A stretch of DNA of 64,000 nt from Arcobacter sp. (lineage in GTDB: Bacteria; Campylobacterota; Campylobacteria; Campylobacterales; Arcobacteraceae), in assembly GCA_020048055.1 (NCBI GenBank), contig JAIFNA010000003.1, forward strand, positions 124,001 to 188,000, read 5' to 3'. How positions within the stretch are numbered: the first letter of the stretch is position 1; each line of letters begins with the position of its first letter. The notes beneath the pieces were generated by a model. The model worked only from the letters and a program-made list of their open reading frames with translations. It searched no databases and had not been told where the DNA came from. Below are positions 27,778 to 37,042 of the stretch, piece after piece. Position numbers and translations under genes: made by a program.

Positions 27778-27843
27778 AGTTTTACTCGATTAAATACACC
27801 TTAAAGCAATACTAATAATAAACTTTTAGATACAATCTGCAAT

Positions 27844-28461
27844 ATGAAAGAGATATATTTTATAACAGCGACCAATACAAATGTTGGAAAAACAAAAGCA
27901 TCAGAGATATTTTTGAAAAAATTCGCATCAAGTGGAAAAAAAGTTGGTTATTTTAAACCGATTGAAACTGGTGTTTTTGATATTCCAGAAGACGGGAGCA
28001 AGATGCTTAATCTAGCAAAAAGTTTAAATAGTGATTTTGACCTATCAATTAATGATGTTGTCCCATTTCAATTCAAACTTCCAGCCGCTCCATTTGTTGC
28101 AAGTGGTGGCATTAATATTGATATAAATACAATAAAAGAGAAAATGACAAATCTGCTTTTATTTTGTGATGTTTTAATTATTGAAGGGGCTGGTGGACTT
28201 ATGGTTCCAATTAATAAAGATTATTTTATGATTGATTTAATAAAAGAGATAAATCCGGATGATACATTTTTGATTGTTCCATCAAATTTAGGCTCGATCA
28301 ACGAAACTTTACTATCAATAAATGCTTTAAAATCGATGCAAATTAAACACACTTGGTATATCAATTTATACATTGATAAAGAGGATTTTCCAACAGTTAC
28401 ACTGCCATTTTATAAAGCATATTTCGATAAACTACATTTTTTAAATCAAGGGGTCAAATGA
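27844..28461 (+). CDS. bioD: Dethiobiotin synthetase
   Basis: BioD closes the ureido ring of biotin by ATP-dependent carboxylation of 7,8-diaminopelargonic acid. The 205-residue product has the P-loop TNTNVGKTKAS (10-20), the FKPIETG block near residue 38-44 with the substrate lysine, QFKLPAAPFVAS, and IEGAGGLMVPIN near residue 114-125, which is the family signature. It is slightly shorter than typical (220 or so). It leads a plus-strand run, overlapping the PgbA-domain gene by 4 bases (ATGA). Other bio genes are not in the window, so bioD is detached, as often in Campylobacterota. Confidence 0.93.
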   Translation: MKEIYFITATNTNVGKTKASEIFLKKFASSGKKVGYFKPIETGVFDIPEDGSKMLNLAKSLNSDFDLSINDVVPFQFKLPAAPFVASGGINIDINTIKEKMTNLLLFCDVLIIEGAGGLMVPINKDYFMIDLIKEINPDDTFLIVPSNLGSINETLLSINALKSMQIKHTWYINLYIDKEDFPTVTLPFYKAYFDKLHFLNQGVK

Positions 28462-29186
28462 AAATAATATATACAATCTTTGCGTTAACGATATCGCTTT
28501 TTGCAATTGAGCAAACTGAAAAAATATCCAAAATAGAAACTATAAGTCAAGACAAAAAAGAAGCAACAATCAATCTAGGAAACCTACTTATTGGACAAAG
28601 CGGAATTATAATAAATACAGACATTAAAAATAAAAATGTTATTTTAGATTATGCAACCGTTATTGACTCAGACACAAACAACTCTAAAATAAAATTTCTA
28701 AATCAAGAAATTATTGAACAAAATGCTATTCCTAAAACAAAATTACTTCCTAGAGTGGGCGATAGTTTTATTATAAATCATCTCTATAAAAATGCAATTA
28801 TAATTGCGCCAAACTATAAATCACAACAAGAGATTAAAAAACTATATCCAAACTTTACATTTATAAATAGTAACATATTTGGTGGGTACTTAAAAATCAA
28901 TAATACTCCAGTTCCATCAAAAGAGGATATAACTTCTTTTGCACACCAAAACGATTTAGGTATTATTTTTTTGATTGAAAATAACAATATCAATATCATC
29001 GATGCTATCTCATTTAATGTTTTAGAAAAAAGTACTTTAAGTGTTGATGACAATACAACAATAAAACCATTTTATACAAATGTTGAAGATATAAAGAATT
29101 CAACATTTACCTTTTTTAAACCAGAAAATATCGGAGATTACAACACATATTATAAAACACTATTAGGAGCTACAAATGGAAAATAA
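28458..29186 (+). CDS. PgbA N-terminal domain protein (exported)
   Basis: A 242-residue exported protein with a short signal (MKIIYTIFALTISLFA). The rest resembles the N-terminal domain of the Helicobacter pylori plasminogen-binding protein PgbA: GNLLIGQSGIIINTDIKNKN, a central RVGDSFIINHLYKNAIIIAPN, FINSNIFGGYL, TPVPSKEDITSF and IKPFYTNVED. The H. pylori protein has a long Lys-rich tail that binds plasminogen, and this one stops short of it. So plasminogen binding should not be assumed; the domain is conserved in free-living relatives and may have an envelope role. It overlaps bioD by 4 bases and glcD by 11. Confidence 0.7.
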   Translation: MKIIYTIFALTISLFAIEQTEKISKIETISQDKKEATINLGNLLIGQSGIIINTDIKNKNVILDYATVIDSDTNNSKIKFLNQEIIEQNAIPKTKLLPRVGDSFIINHLYKNAIIIAPNYKSQQEIKKLYPNFTFINSNIFGGYLKINNTPVPSKEDITSFAHQNDLGIIFLIENNNINIIDAISFNVLEKSTLSVDDNTTIKPFYTNVEDIKNSTFTFFKPENIGDYNTYYKTLLGATNGK

Positions 29187-30558
29187 ACATATTTTAGCAC
29201 TGCAAAATATTGTTGGTGAAGAAAATATCAAAAGTGATAAAGCTCACATGATAGCTTATAGCTACGATGCAACTAGAACAAGATTTGAGCCAGACGCAGT
29301 TCTTTTTCCAAGAAATAAATACGATATTAGCGCTATTTTAAAATATTGTAATGAGCATAAAATTATAGTTGTTCCAAGGGGTGCTGGAAGTGGATTTACA
29401 GGTGGAGCATTACCTGCTAGTGGAGGGATTGTTCTTTCACTCGAAAGACATATGAATAAACTTCTTGAGATTGATATGGAAAATATGGTTGCTGTTGTTG
29501 AACCTGGGCTTATAAATATGGATTTACAAAAAGCCGTTGAGGCTGTTGGATTATTTTATCCACCAGATCCTGCTAGTGAAGAGTACTCAACACTTGGTGG
29601 CAATGTAAGTGAAAATGCTGGTGGTATGAGAGCTGCAAAATATGGGATAACAAAAGATTATGTAATAGCTTTAGAGGCTGTTTTACCAAATGGTGAAATT
29701 ATTAGAGCTGGTAAAAAAACAATCAAAGACGTAGCTGGATACAATATAGCTGGTATTTTAATAGCTAGCGAAGGCACATTAGCTGTTATCACCGAAATCA
29801 CTCTAAAACTTATTCCAAAACCAAAATACAAAAAAACATATATGGGGATTTTTCCGAGCGTAACAAGCGCGATGAATGCCGTATTTAAATCTTTAGCAAG
29901 TGGTGCAAACCCTGTTGCGATGGAATTTTTGGATTCTTTAGTTATAGAAGCTTTAAGGAAAAAACTAAAAGTTGACCTTCCAGAGTTTGCAGGGGGAGTA
30001 CTAGTTGGGGATGTAGATGGAAGCTTACCTGATGAAATCACATATCAATTGGAAATCTTAGAAAAATCATTTAAAGAAAATGGCGCATCTGATTTTATAG
30101 TTGCTTCAAACGATGAAGAAGCTAAAAAACTTTGGTATGCAAGGAGAAATGCGAGTCCTGCTGTTACGATTTTTGGTACAAAAAAACTCAATGAAGATAT
30201 TTCAGTTCCAAGAAGTAAGCTACCAGAAGCACTCGAAGCTATCTATGCTATTGGTGACAAATATGGGTTTAAAGTTCCTTGCTTTGGACATGCAGGAGAT
30301 GGAAATATCCATGTAAATGTTATGGTTAAAGATAAAAATAACACCAAAGAGATGGAAGATGGACATAAAGCAATTGAGGAGATTTTCCAACTCGTAGTTG
30401 ATATGGGTGGAACCTTAAGTGGTGAACATGGAATTGGAACATCTAAAGCACCATTTATGCATATTGCTTTTACGCAAGCAGAAATGGAGCTTTTTAGAAG
30501 CATCAAGAAAGCATTTGACCCAAATAATATTTTAAATCCTTTTAAAATGGCTCTTTAG
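29176..30558 (+). CDS. glcD: FAD-linked glycolate/D-lactate oxidase subunit
   Basis: A 460-residue flavoprotein of the GlcD/D-lactate dehydrogenase family, which oxidises 2-hydroxy acids and passes electrons to the quinone pool. The PCMH-type FAD domain has VPRGAGSGFTGGALP near residue 75-89 and the EYSTLGGNVSENAGGMRAAKYG block near residue 135-156. The C-terminal substrate domain has CFGHAGDGNIHVNVM and GTLSGEHGIGTSKA, both classic. Glycolate oxidase normally also needs GlcE and GlcF; neither is adjacent. It may therefore be a one-subunit lactate enzyme or have a partner elsewhere. It overlaps the PgbA-domain gene by 11 bases and is followed by a BrkB-family gene. Confidence 0.85.
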   Translation: MENKHILALQNIVGEENIKSDKAHMIAYSYDATRTRFEPDAVLFPRNKYDISAILKYCNEHKIIVVPRGAGSGFTGGALPASGGIVLSLERHMNKLLEIDMENMVAVVEPGLINMDLQKAVEAVGLFYPPDPASEEYSTLGGNVSENAGGMRAAKYGITKDYVIALEAVLPNGEIIRAGKKTIKDVAGYNIAGILIASEGTLAVITEITLKLIPKPKYKKTYMGIFPSVTSAMNAVFKSLASGANPVAMEFLDSLVIEALRKKLKVDLPEFAGGVLVGDVDGSLPDEITYQLEILEKSFKENGASDFIVASNDEEAKKLWYARRNASPAVTIFGTKKLNEDISVPRSKLPEALEAIYAIGDKYGFKVPCFGHAGDGNIHVNVMVKDKNNTKEMEDGHKAIEEIFQLVVDMGGTLSGEHGIGTSKAPFMHIAFTQAEMELFRSIKKAFDPNNILNPFKMAL

Positions 30559-30560
30559 TA

Positions 30561-31346
30561 GTGTTTGAAAAATTAAAATTTGACAAAACAGCTTTGTTTG
30601 GCGCAATAAAAAAGATTTATACTTTTTTTGATGATGATACATTTCATTATGCAGCCAGCCTTAGCTTTTTTACTATTTTTTCAATGCTTCCTATTTTAGC
30701 TTTATTGATCGCAGTGATGTCAACTTATGAAATTTTTGCATCACAAATTGAACTTTTTTTATTTTATATACTTGATTTTGTAAATCCCACTCACTCTGAA
30801 GACGTAATCAGTGGAATTGAGCATTTTCTATCAAATATTGACAAATTAGGAACTTTAGGATTTTTTTATCTACTTTTTGTATTTACAATGTTTTTTAAAG
30901 ATTATGAAAACATAATCAGTAAAATCCACCAAACAAGCGAAAGATCATTTGTTGCAATGTCATTTTTATACATCAGTTTTTTATTTTTAATACCACTTAG
31001 CTTAGTTGTTTTTGCATTTATTTCAACATTTATAGACAATAGCTTTACACAAGTTATATTGGAATTTATCTTTGGAATGCTATTTATGACTTTGTTATTT
31101 AAAATCTCAATCAATAAATTTGTTTCTCTAAAAGCATCTATTATTTCTGCTTTTGTAACTTTAGAAGTTTTAAAATTTACACAATTTATGTTTATTTATT
31201 ACATAACATACTCCACCACATATGCAACGATTTATGGGACACTTAGTGCTATTGTATTTATGTTTTTGTGGATTTATATCTCTTGGATTATTTACCTTTA
31301 TGGTGTTAAGTTATGTCACAAACTAAATCTTAGGTATACAAAATGA
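30561..31346 (+). CDS. YihY/BrkB-family inner-membrane protein
   Basis: A 261-residue membrane protein of the YihY (virulence factor BrkB) family, starting with GTG 2 bases after glcD. About six membrane helices are visible. The family blocks are DDTFHYAASLSFFTIFSMLPIL near residue 23-44 (the A-x-xS-L-xF-ffxSxxP pattern) and the C-terminal TTYATIYGTLSAIVFMFLWIYISW near residue 220-243. Despite the name RNase BN, the family is not a nuclease; transport or lipid roles are proposed. It overlaps fliP by 4 bases (ATGA), so an unknown membrane protein and an export-gate gene are translated together. Confidence 0.85.
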   Translation: MFEKLKFDKTALFGAIKKIYTFFDDDTFHYAASLSFFTIFSMLPILALLIAVMSTYEIFASQIELFLFYILDFVNPTHSEDVISGIEHFLSNIDKLGTLGFFYLLFVFTMFFKDYENIISKIHQTSERSFVAMSFLYISFLFLIPLSLVVFAFISTFIDNSFTQVILEFIFGMLFMTLLFKISINKFVSLKASIISAFVTLEVLKFTQFMFIYYITYSTTYATIYGTLSAIVFMFLWIYISWIIYLYGVKLCHKLNLRYTK

Positions 31347-32071
31347 AAATTTTTATTGTTCTTATATTACTAATTAGTGGTCTTTTTGGAGCTGATGGTG
31401 CTCCGCTTATAAATTTAAGCGTTGCCCAAGTTGAACAACCAGAACAATTTGTAAAAACAATAAATATTGCAATTATTTTAGCCCTATTTGTACTTGCCCC
31501 ATCATTGCTTTTGATGGCAACAAGCTTTACAAGACTTATTATTGTTTTTGGACTTTTAAGACAAGCACTCGGACTTCAACAATCACCACCAAATCAAGTA
31601 ATCATCTCATTAGCACTAATTATGACTTTTTTTATTATGCAACCATATGGAAAAAATGCATGGGACAATGGTATAAAACCATATATGGAAAAAACAATCC
31701 CTTATGAAGTTGCAATTGAAAAGAGTGTAAAACCATTTAAAGAGTTTATGTTAAAAAACACAAGGGAGAGTGATTTGGCACTATTTTATAGAATAAAAAA
31801 AGAACCAAATCCGCAAACACTTGATGATGTTTCAATCATCACCCTTATGCCTGCATTTATGATTAGTGAACTTAGGACCGCTTTTGAGATAGGATTTTTA
31901 ATATTTTTACCATTTTTGGTTATAGATATTATTGTTTCATCTATTTTGATGAGTTTAGGGATGATGATGCTTCCGCCTGTTATGATAAGTTTACCAGTTA
32001 AGCTTGTATTTTTTATTATAATTGATGGTTGGTTTGTAATTATTGGAAATCTAGCACAATCTTTTAAATGA
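31343..32071 (+). CDS. fliP: Flagellar export gate protein FliP
   Basis: FliP forms the core of the flagellar type III gate with FliQ and FliR. The 242-residue product has a cleavable signal (MKIFIVLILLISGLFGADG), which is a special feature of FliP. Conserved blocks are SFTRLIIVFGLLRQALGLQQSPPNQV near residue 66-91 and LMPAFMISELRTAFEIGFLIFLPFLVID near residue 170-197, then SILMSLGMMMLPPVMISLP and the end LFDGWFVIIGNLAQSF-like. Four membrane helices are clear. It sits far from fliQ (14590), between a BrkB-family gene and ftsI. Confidence 0.95.
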   Translation: MKIFIVLILLISGLFGADGAPLINLSVAQVEQPEQFVKTINIAIILALFVLAPSLLLMATSFTRLIIVFGLLRQALGLQQSPPNQVIISLALIMTFFIMQPYGKNAWDNGIKPYMEKTIPYEVAIEKSVKPFKEFMLKNTRESDLALFYRIKKEPNPQTLDDVSIITLMPAFMISELRTAFEIGFLIFLPFLVIDIIVSSILMSLGMMMLPPVMISLPVKLVFFIIIDGWFVIIGNLAQSFK

Positions 32072-32137
32072 CACCAAAGTAAGAAAAACAGTTGAGTCAA
32101 ATCAAAAACATTACAAACCACAACAAATAGGACTTCT

Positions 32138-34003
32138 ATGGAGCTTGATGAACAAAATTTAAAACGGATAAAAAAAAGTGTATTTACTATCCTTTTTATT
32201 TTTTTAGCCTTTGTATTTTTAATATATTTTGTATCATCAACAGTTGATGAATACAGAAAACTACCATCACTTACAACATCAAAACTTGATCTTTCTGTTC
32301 GTGGTGATATTTTAAGTAAAGACAATTTTAAAATCGCAACTTCAAGAAAAATCTATACAGCAAGCATTGACACAAGAGCTTTGGATTTGAGTAAAAAAGA
32401 ACTATTTATAAAATTATTTTCAATTTATAGTGATATGGATGAGACTATCTTAAGGGAAAAAATCGAAAACTCATTAAGAAAACCAGGACACCTAACAATA
32501 AGTAGGGATATATCTTCAAGGGCTGCAAAAAACCTAAAACTTTTAGGGAGAAAACTAATTGTACTAAAAGTATTTCATGAGATAAAAATTAAAAATAGTA
32601 GTGTTGTATTTGGACTTAATATTTTTGAAACAGGCGAAACACGAGATTACCCATACAATGACACCCTAACTCCTGTCATTGGGCATCTTAGAAAAGAGAT
32701 AGATAACCATGATAAAACAAGAATAAGTGGAATTAAGGGGCTAGAAAAAAGTTACAACATTGAACTAAACAATATAAGAAATGGTATATTAAAAGGGGAA
32801 AGAGACATCTCTTCAAATATTATTTTCAATAGTGACTCAAAAATCACAACAAGAAAAGATGGAAATGCACTTGTTTTAAATATTCCCTTAAGGCTACAAA
32901 AAAATATTGAATTAATGCTTGATATTTACAAAGAGAAATTAGGAGCTGATGAGATTATAATCTCAGTTATGGATTCAAGAAGTGGTGATGTTTTATCGTT
33001 AGCATCATCAAATAGATTTAATCCAAGATTTATAAGAGCCGAAGAGATTGGTAATCTTAACATTAGTGCAATCGAATACCAATATGAACCAGGCTCAGTT
33101 ATAAAACCAATCGCAATATCTCTTGTTTTAGAAAGAAATAAAGCTAGTCTAACGGAACTAATAAACGCACACAACAATGGTTCAGTGAATGAAAAAGGGG
33201 AATATCCTAGGGGTGAGATACATATTGGTGATTGGGATATTTCAGATGACCATCAATTTACCAAGAATATGCTAACTATTGAAGATATTATTATAAATTC
33301 AAGCAACATTGGAACACTAATTTTAGCAAATAGATTAACAGGTAAAGAGCTACTTGATGGTTACCATTTATTTGGCATAAATGAAAAAAGTGGGATTGAT
33401 TTGCCTTACGAAAAAGCAGGAACTTTGCCAACTCTACATCAGCTTTCTTCTGGTGAGCAAACAAGAAACTTAAATATTTTCAAATCAACAATATCTTATG
33501 GACAAGGCATGACAACAACCTTTATGCAGCTAGTTAAAGCATACAATGTATTTAATAATGATGGTTATCTTGTATCACCAACAATTGTACAAAAAGAGAT
33601 AAAACAACAGCCAGTTAAAATTATTTCAAAAAAAACAGTAGATACAATGAAAGGATTATTAATCAAAACAGTTCAAGAGGGAACCGGGAGAAATACAATC
33701 TATGAAGGACTTGAGATTGGTGGTAAAACAGGAACGGCAAATACTGTTGGTAAAGGTGGTTACCAAAAAAAATATATCAGTAGCTTCTTTGGCTTTGTAA
33801 ATGATAAAGAGCATAAATATACAGTAGGTGTAACAGTAAATAACCCAATAAGCACTGGGGAGCATTGGTACTACTACTACGCTGCTAATTCAGCTGTTCC
33901 TGTATTTAAAAAAATAATTGAAATTATGGTGAAATTAAACTACTTAAAACCGCAAATAGTTGAGCAACCAGAGCAAAGTCCATTTGAAAAGCCAAAACAA
34001 TAA
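32138..34003 (+). CDS. ftsI: Peptidoglycan transpeptidase FtsI (class B PBP, division)
   Basis: A 621-residue class B penicillin-binding protein that crosslinks septal peptidoglycan. There is one membrane helix at about residues 18-38, then the pedestal domain, with RGDILSKDNFKIATS. The transpeptidase domain carries the three active-site motifs: SxxK in EPGSVIKP (about 318-325), SxN in INSSNIGT and KTGT in GGKTGTANTVGKGG (about 535). Division-type FtsI and elongation PBP2 are separated by SRGxI versus other N-terminal blocks; RGDILSKDN is the FtsI pattern. It follows fliP by 66 bases with GGAC at the ribosome binding site. Confidence 0.85.
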   Translation: MELDEQNLKRIKKSVFTILFIFLAFVFLIYFVSSTVDEYRKLPSLTTSKLDLSVRGDILSKDNFKIATSRKIYTASIDTRALDLSKKELFIKLFSIYSDMDETILREKIENSLRKPGHLTISRDISSRAAKNLKLLGRKLIVLKVFHEIKIKNSSVVFGLNIFETGETRDYPYNDTLTPVIGHLRKEIDNHDKTRISGIKGLEKSYNIELNNIRNGILKGERDISSNIIFNSDSKITTRKDGNALVLNIPLRLQKNIELMLDIYKEKLGADEIIISVMDSRSGDVLSLASSNRFNPRFIRAEEIGNLNISAIEYQYEPGSVIKPIAISLVLERNKASLTELINAHNNGSVNEKGEYPRGEIHIGDWDISDDHQFTKNMLTIEDIIINSSNIGTLILANRLTGKELLDGYHLFGINEKSGIDLPYEKAGTLPTLHQLSSGEQTRNLNIFKSTISYGQGMTTTFMQLVKAYNVFNNDGYLVSPTIVQKEIKQQPVKIISKKTVDTMKGLLIKTVQEGTGRNTIYEGLEIGGKTGTANTVGKGGYQKKYISSFFGFVNDKEHKYTVGVTVNNPISTGEHWYYYYAANSAVPVFKKIIEIMVKLNYLKPQIVEQPEQSPFEKPKQ

Positions 34004-34054
34004 TATTTTTTTGGTACAATCGCAAAAAATTAACCAAACAAAAAAGGAGAAAAT

Positions 34055-34555
34055 ATGGCAAGAGGAAATATCAAAGAGTACAACCTATCAAAAGAGGAGT
34101 TAAGCAAATTAGCTTATGCAAAAATAACAACTTCAAAAGGGGTTATTATGATTAAATTAACTCCAGAATTTACACCAACAACGGTAGCAAATTTTGCAGC
34201 ACTTGCAAATGATAAATTTTACGATGGATTAAATTTTCATAGAGTAATAGCAGGATTTATGGCACAAGGCGGATGCCCACAAAAAACTGGTATGGGTGGA
34301 CCTGATTGGACTATCAAATGTGAAACAAAAAGTGAAGGGCAAAAACACAAAAAAGGTTCACTTTCAATGGCACACGCAGGACCAAATACAGGTGGAAGTC
34401 AATTTTTTATCTGTTTTGTATCTTGTCCACATCTTGATGGTGGGCATACAGTATTTGGAAATATTGAAGCTGATGATAGTGAAAGTTTTGATGTTTTAGA
34501 TAGCATCAAACAAAAAGACACAATCGAATCAATAGAAATCTTAGAAGCGAGATAA
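34055..34555 (+). CDS. Peptidyl-prolyl cis-trans isomerase, cyclophilin type
   Basis: A 166-residue cytosolic cyclophilin that speeds proline isomerisation in folding proteins. Family blocks are FTPTTVANFAALAND, GLNFHRVIAGFMAQGG near residue 58-73 with the catalytic Arg in FHRV, SMAHAGPNTGGSQFFI near residue 106-121 and LDGGHTVFGNI. No signal peptide, so it is of the PpiB type rather than periplasmic PpiA. An AAGGAG ribosome binding site precedes the ATG. It converges with the exonuclease gene, with a perfect hairpin in the gap. Confidence 0.95.
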   Translation: MARGNIKEYNLSKEELSKLAYAKITTSKGVIMIKLTPEFTPTTVANFAALANDKFYDGLNFHRVIAGFMAQGGCPQKTGMGGPDWTIKCETKSEGQKHKKGSLSMAHAGPNTGGSQFFICFVSCPHLDGGHTVFGNIEADDSESFDVLDSIKQKDTIESIEILEAR

Positions 34556-34560
34556 TCTTA

Positions 34561-34584
34561 TTTTGGAGTCATTTGACTCCAAAA
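34561..34584. terminator. Symmetric hairpin between convergent genes
   Basis: TTTTGGAGTC (34561-34570) and GACTCCAAAA (34575-34584) form a perfect 10-bp stem with an ATTT loop in the 31-base gap between the cyclophilin and exonuclease stops. The T-run is inside the 5' arm and the sequence after the 3' arm is A-rich on both strands, so it is not a textbook terminator but a plausible 3' end for both mRNAs. Confidence 0.55.
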
Positions 34585-34586
34585 AA

Positions 34587-35186
34587 CTACATTTTCAATC
34601 TTAAAAAAATCATAGAAGTCATAATAGCATCACTAAGAGCATCATGTTTTCCCATCATTGGGAGATTTAATTTTTTCATAATCGTATTAAATCTCAAATC
34701 AACATTCCCTTGTGGAATCCTCCCCACAACCTTATCAAAATAAAGAGCTGAAACTTCAATTTGCTCATTTGGTAACTTTATCCCTATTTTTTCTTTTGTG
34801 TATTTGTTTATCATCGCAACATCAAACTCAAGGCAATACCCAACAAGTGGGCGATTTCCAATAAAATCTAAAAACTCATATATTACTTCATCTATCTCTT
34901 TTGCATCAGCTAAGTCACACTCCCTTATTTGATGAATCTTTATAGAATTTCCATCTAGTTTTTTCTTAGGCTTTACAAATCTTTCAAACTTTTGACTTGT
35001 TAAGATTGTATTTCCTTTAATTTTAACAGCTCCAATAGAGATAATATCATCTATTTTAGGATTTAATCCCGTTGTCTCACAATCAAAACAAATATATTCA
35101 TCTCCAGTATAAGGCTCAAAAAGAGTTTCATATTTTTTATTTGTAAGTTTATTTTTATTCAAATTTTTAAAAAAATTATCAAACAT
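34587..35186 (-). CDS. DnaQ-like 3'-5' exonuclease
   Basis: A 199-residue DEDD exonuclease of the DNA polymerase III epsilon group. Exo I is FDCETTGLNPKIDD near residue 34-47, Exo II includes LVGYCLEFDVAMINKY near 115-130, and Exo III is KHDALSDAIMTSMIF near 178-192, with H-x-A-L-x-D as in DnaQ proteins (DEDDh type). A basic N-terminal extension of about 30 residues precedes the domain. It lies 8 bases after a cNMP/CBS/DUF294 gene, a pairing I recall from many proteobacteria, where the small exonuclease is not the replicative proofreader. Its true substrate is unknown. Confidence 0.87.
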   Translation of the reverse strand: MFDNFFKNLNKNKLTNKKYETLFEPYTGDEYICFDCETTGLNPKIDDIISIGAVKIKGNTILTSQKFERFVKPKKKLDGNSIKIHQIRECDLADAKEIDEVIYEFLDFIGNRPLVGYCLEFDVAMINKYTKEKIGIKLPNEQIEVSALYFDKVVGRIPQGNVDLRFNTIMKKLNLPMMGKHDALSDAIMTSMIFLRLKM

Positions 35187-35194
35187 ATACTTAC

Positions 35195-37033
35195 CTACAT
35201 CAAATTTAATTTATAATGAAAAGAGATAAACTTTTTAAATTTCTCAACTATTTTTAGCCCATCTCTTAGTAAATCTTTTTCTAAAGAATTTAACATATTT
35301 GGATTTATATAGTTATCAAGTGGCTCTTTTGCATCTATCTTTTTCAGTCTAAATTTTAGCCGTAAAGTGAGTAGCAAGTTAAATGTTTCAATAAGCTCTA
35401 AACTAAATTCCATATCGATAACATCCATACTTTGCAACTCTTTTATCCTATGAATTGTGTTTGTTTTTCTTATTTTATGTTCCAAAGATAACGCTCTTAT
35501 TCCATGAACTATTGGGAAAATTCCCCCTTTTTTAATATCAAGCTCATCTTTATGTTCCCGTTTATCAACAATAAAATTAGCAAACATCCCAAGTGGTGTT
35601 GTGAAATTTAAAACTGGTTTTGCAAAAAATGAGTGAAATACGCTAGAATCAGTTGCTTTTATAAAAAGATATTGTTTTAGATTTACAAGTAAATACTTAT
35701 CTCCAGCAACAGCAAATGCATCATAAAAAATAGCCAAATTCATATGATTTTCTTCACTAGGTGTATTTATCCAATCAAAAATTGTCTCCTCAAATTCACT
35801 TTGTGTTTTAACCCAAAATGGATTTGAAACCATGATATTTCCTGTACATCTAGGGTAACCACAATCGATAAGGTGGTTTGTAAAGTTTTGTGTAAATTCA
35901 AAAATTACCTCTTTACTTACTTTACAATCATTTGAGAGAATAAGAGCATTATCTTGGTCTGTTCTTAATATTTGCTCCTCTCTCCCCTCGCTCCCCATAA
36001 TAATAAGTGCAGCGCTTGTTTTAAGCTCTTCTGGAGCAATTAATTCAAACAATCTTTTAAATAGTTTATTATTTAGTTGGCTGATTATCTTTGCGATATA
36101 TCGCACCTTAACCCCTTTTGCATGGAGTATCCGTATTACCCTTACAAATTTTTCACTTGCAAGTTTTAACTCTTCAACATTTTGGGTATTATCAAGTTCC
36201 AAGATAACTGAATACGTATGTGAAGCAAAAAAACTAGTCAATGAAATCAAATCTAAAACACCAGTAATATTGTTCTCATCATCAACAACCACCAATCTTT
36301 TAACCCCAAACTTATTCATCTCAATTTGAGCATTAAATAAAAATTCATTTTGGTTTACAGTTTTTAGCCCCCAAGAGGTTATAATTGAAATTGGTGAATC
36401 AAAATCTATTCTATTTAAGATTATTTTTTCCCTAAAATCAGTATCTGTTACGATTCCTAGTTTCCCATCAGCACCTTTTACGATAATAGAGGATGCTTTA
36501 CTTTTTTTCATAGCTTCAACTGTATGAAAAATCGTTTTTGTATCCTCAACCATAAGAGGTTTTTGTAAATACGCATCACACACCTTTGAAATCATAAAGT
36601 TTATAAACTCTTTACTTTGTTCATTATCAACACTACTATTTAATTTTGTTGAGATTGATTGAAAGAAATACCCCTCAAGCTCCTCATTTTTATACATAAT
36701 CTCCAAGAAAATATCTCTAGGCAACGCGTAACATATTGTTTCGGTCGTTGTCTTAAAAGTGTGTTTTGCACTATTTGCAATAAGTGAAATTGGGTCAAAA
36801 TATTCACTATTTCCAAATACAGAAATAACTGTATCTTCATGAATCTCTTGCACTACACCTTTTATGATGAAATACAAAAAGAGTGGCTTCTCATCAGCTA
36901 AAAGCAAAGTTGTATTTTCTTTAAAATAGACAACATCAAGTGCTTCAAGTAGCTTATCCAATTCAAAATCATCTACTCTATTAAATGGTGAAATTTGTTT
37001 TATAAAACTTTTTTGCTCCAATAAACTCATCAT
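35195..37033 (-). CDS. cNMP-binding / CBS / DUF294 nucleotidyltransferase-like protein
   Basis: A 612-residue regulatory protein with four parts. Residues about 10-125 are a cyclic nucleotide-binding-like domain (FFIIKGVVQEIHED region); about 150-285 are two CBS motifs (VKGADGKLGIVTDTDFREK and RLVVVDDENNITGVLDL); about 300-445 are a DUF294/GlnD-type nucleotidyltransferase with MGSEGREEQILRTDQDN, which holds the G-S and D-x-D acidic residues; the rest is the DUF294 C-terminal helical domain. The architecture suggests a sensor that modifies or binds nucleotides; target unknown. It is the upstream partner of the DnaQ-like exonuclease (8-base gap) and follows a rhodanese gene by 9 bases. Confidence 0.85.
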   Translation of the reverse strand: MMSLLEQKSFIKQISPFNRVDDFELDKLLEALDVVYFKENTTLLLADEKPLFLYFIIKGVVQEIHEDTVISVFGNSEYFDPISLIANSAKHTFKTTTETICYALPRDIFLEIMYKNEELEGYFFQSISTKLNSSVDNEQSKEFINFMISKVCDAYLQKPLMVEDTKTIFHTVEAMKKSKASSIIVKGADGKLGIVTDTDFREKIILNRIDFDSPISIITSWGLKTVNQNEFLFNAQIEMNKFGVKRLVVVDDENNITGVLDLISLTSFFASHTYSVILELDNTQNVEELKLASEKFVRVIRILHAKGVKVRYIAKIISQLNNKLFKRLFELIAPEELKTSAALIIMGSEGREEQILRTDQDNALILSNDCKVSKEVIFEFTQNFTNHLIDCGYPRCTGNIMVSNPFWVKTQSEFEETIFDWINTPSEENHMNLAIFYDAFAVAGDKYLLVNLKQYLFIKATDSSVFHSFFAKPVLNFTTPLGMFANFIVDKREHKDELDIKKGGIFPIVHGIRALSLEHKIRKTNTIHRIKELQSMDVIDMEFSLELIETFNLLLTLRLKFRLKKIDAKEPLDNYINPNMLNSLEKDLLRDGLKIVEKFKKFISFHYKLNLM

Positions 37034-37042
37034 AAATCCTTG

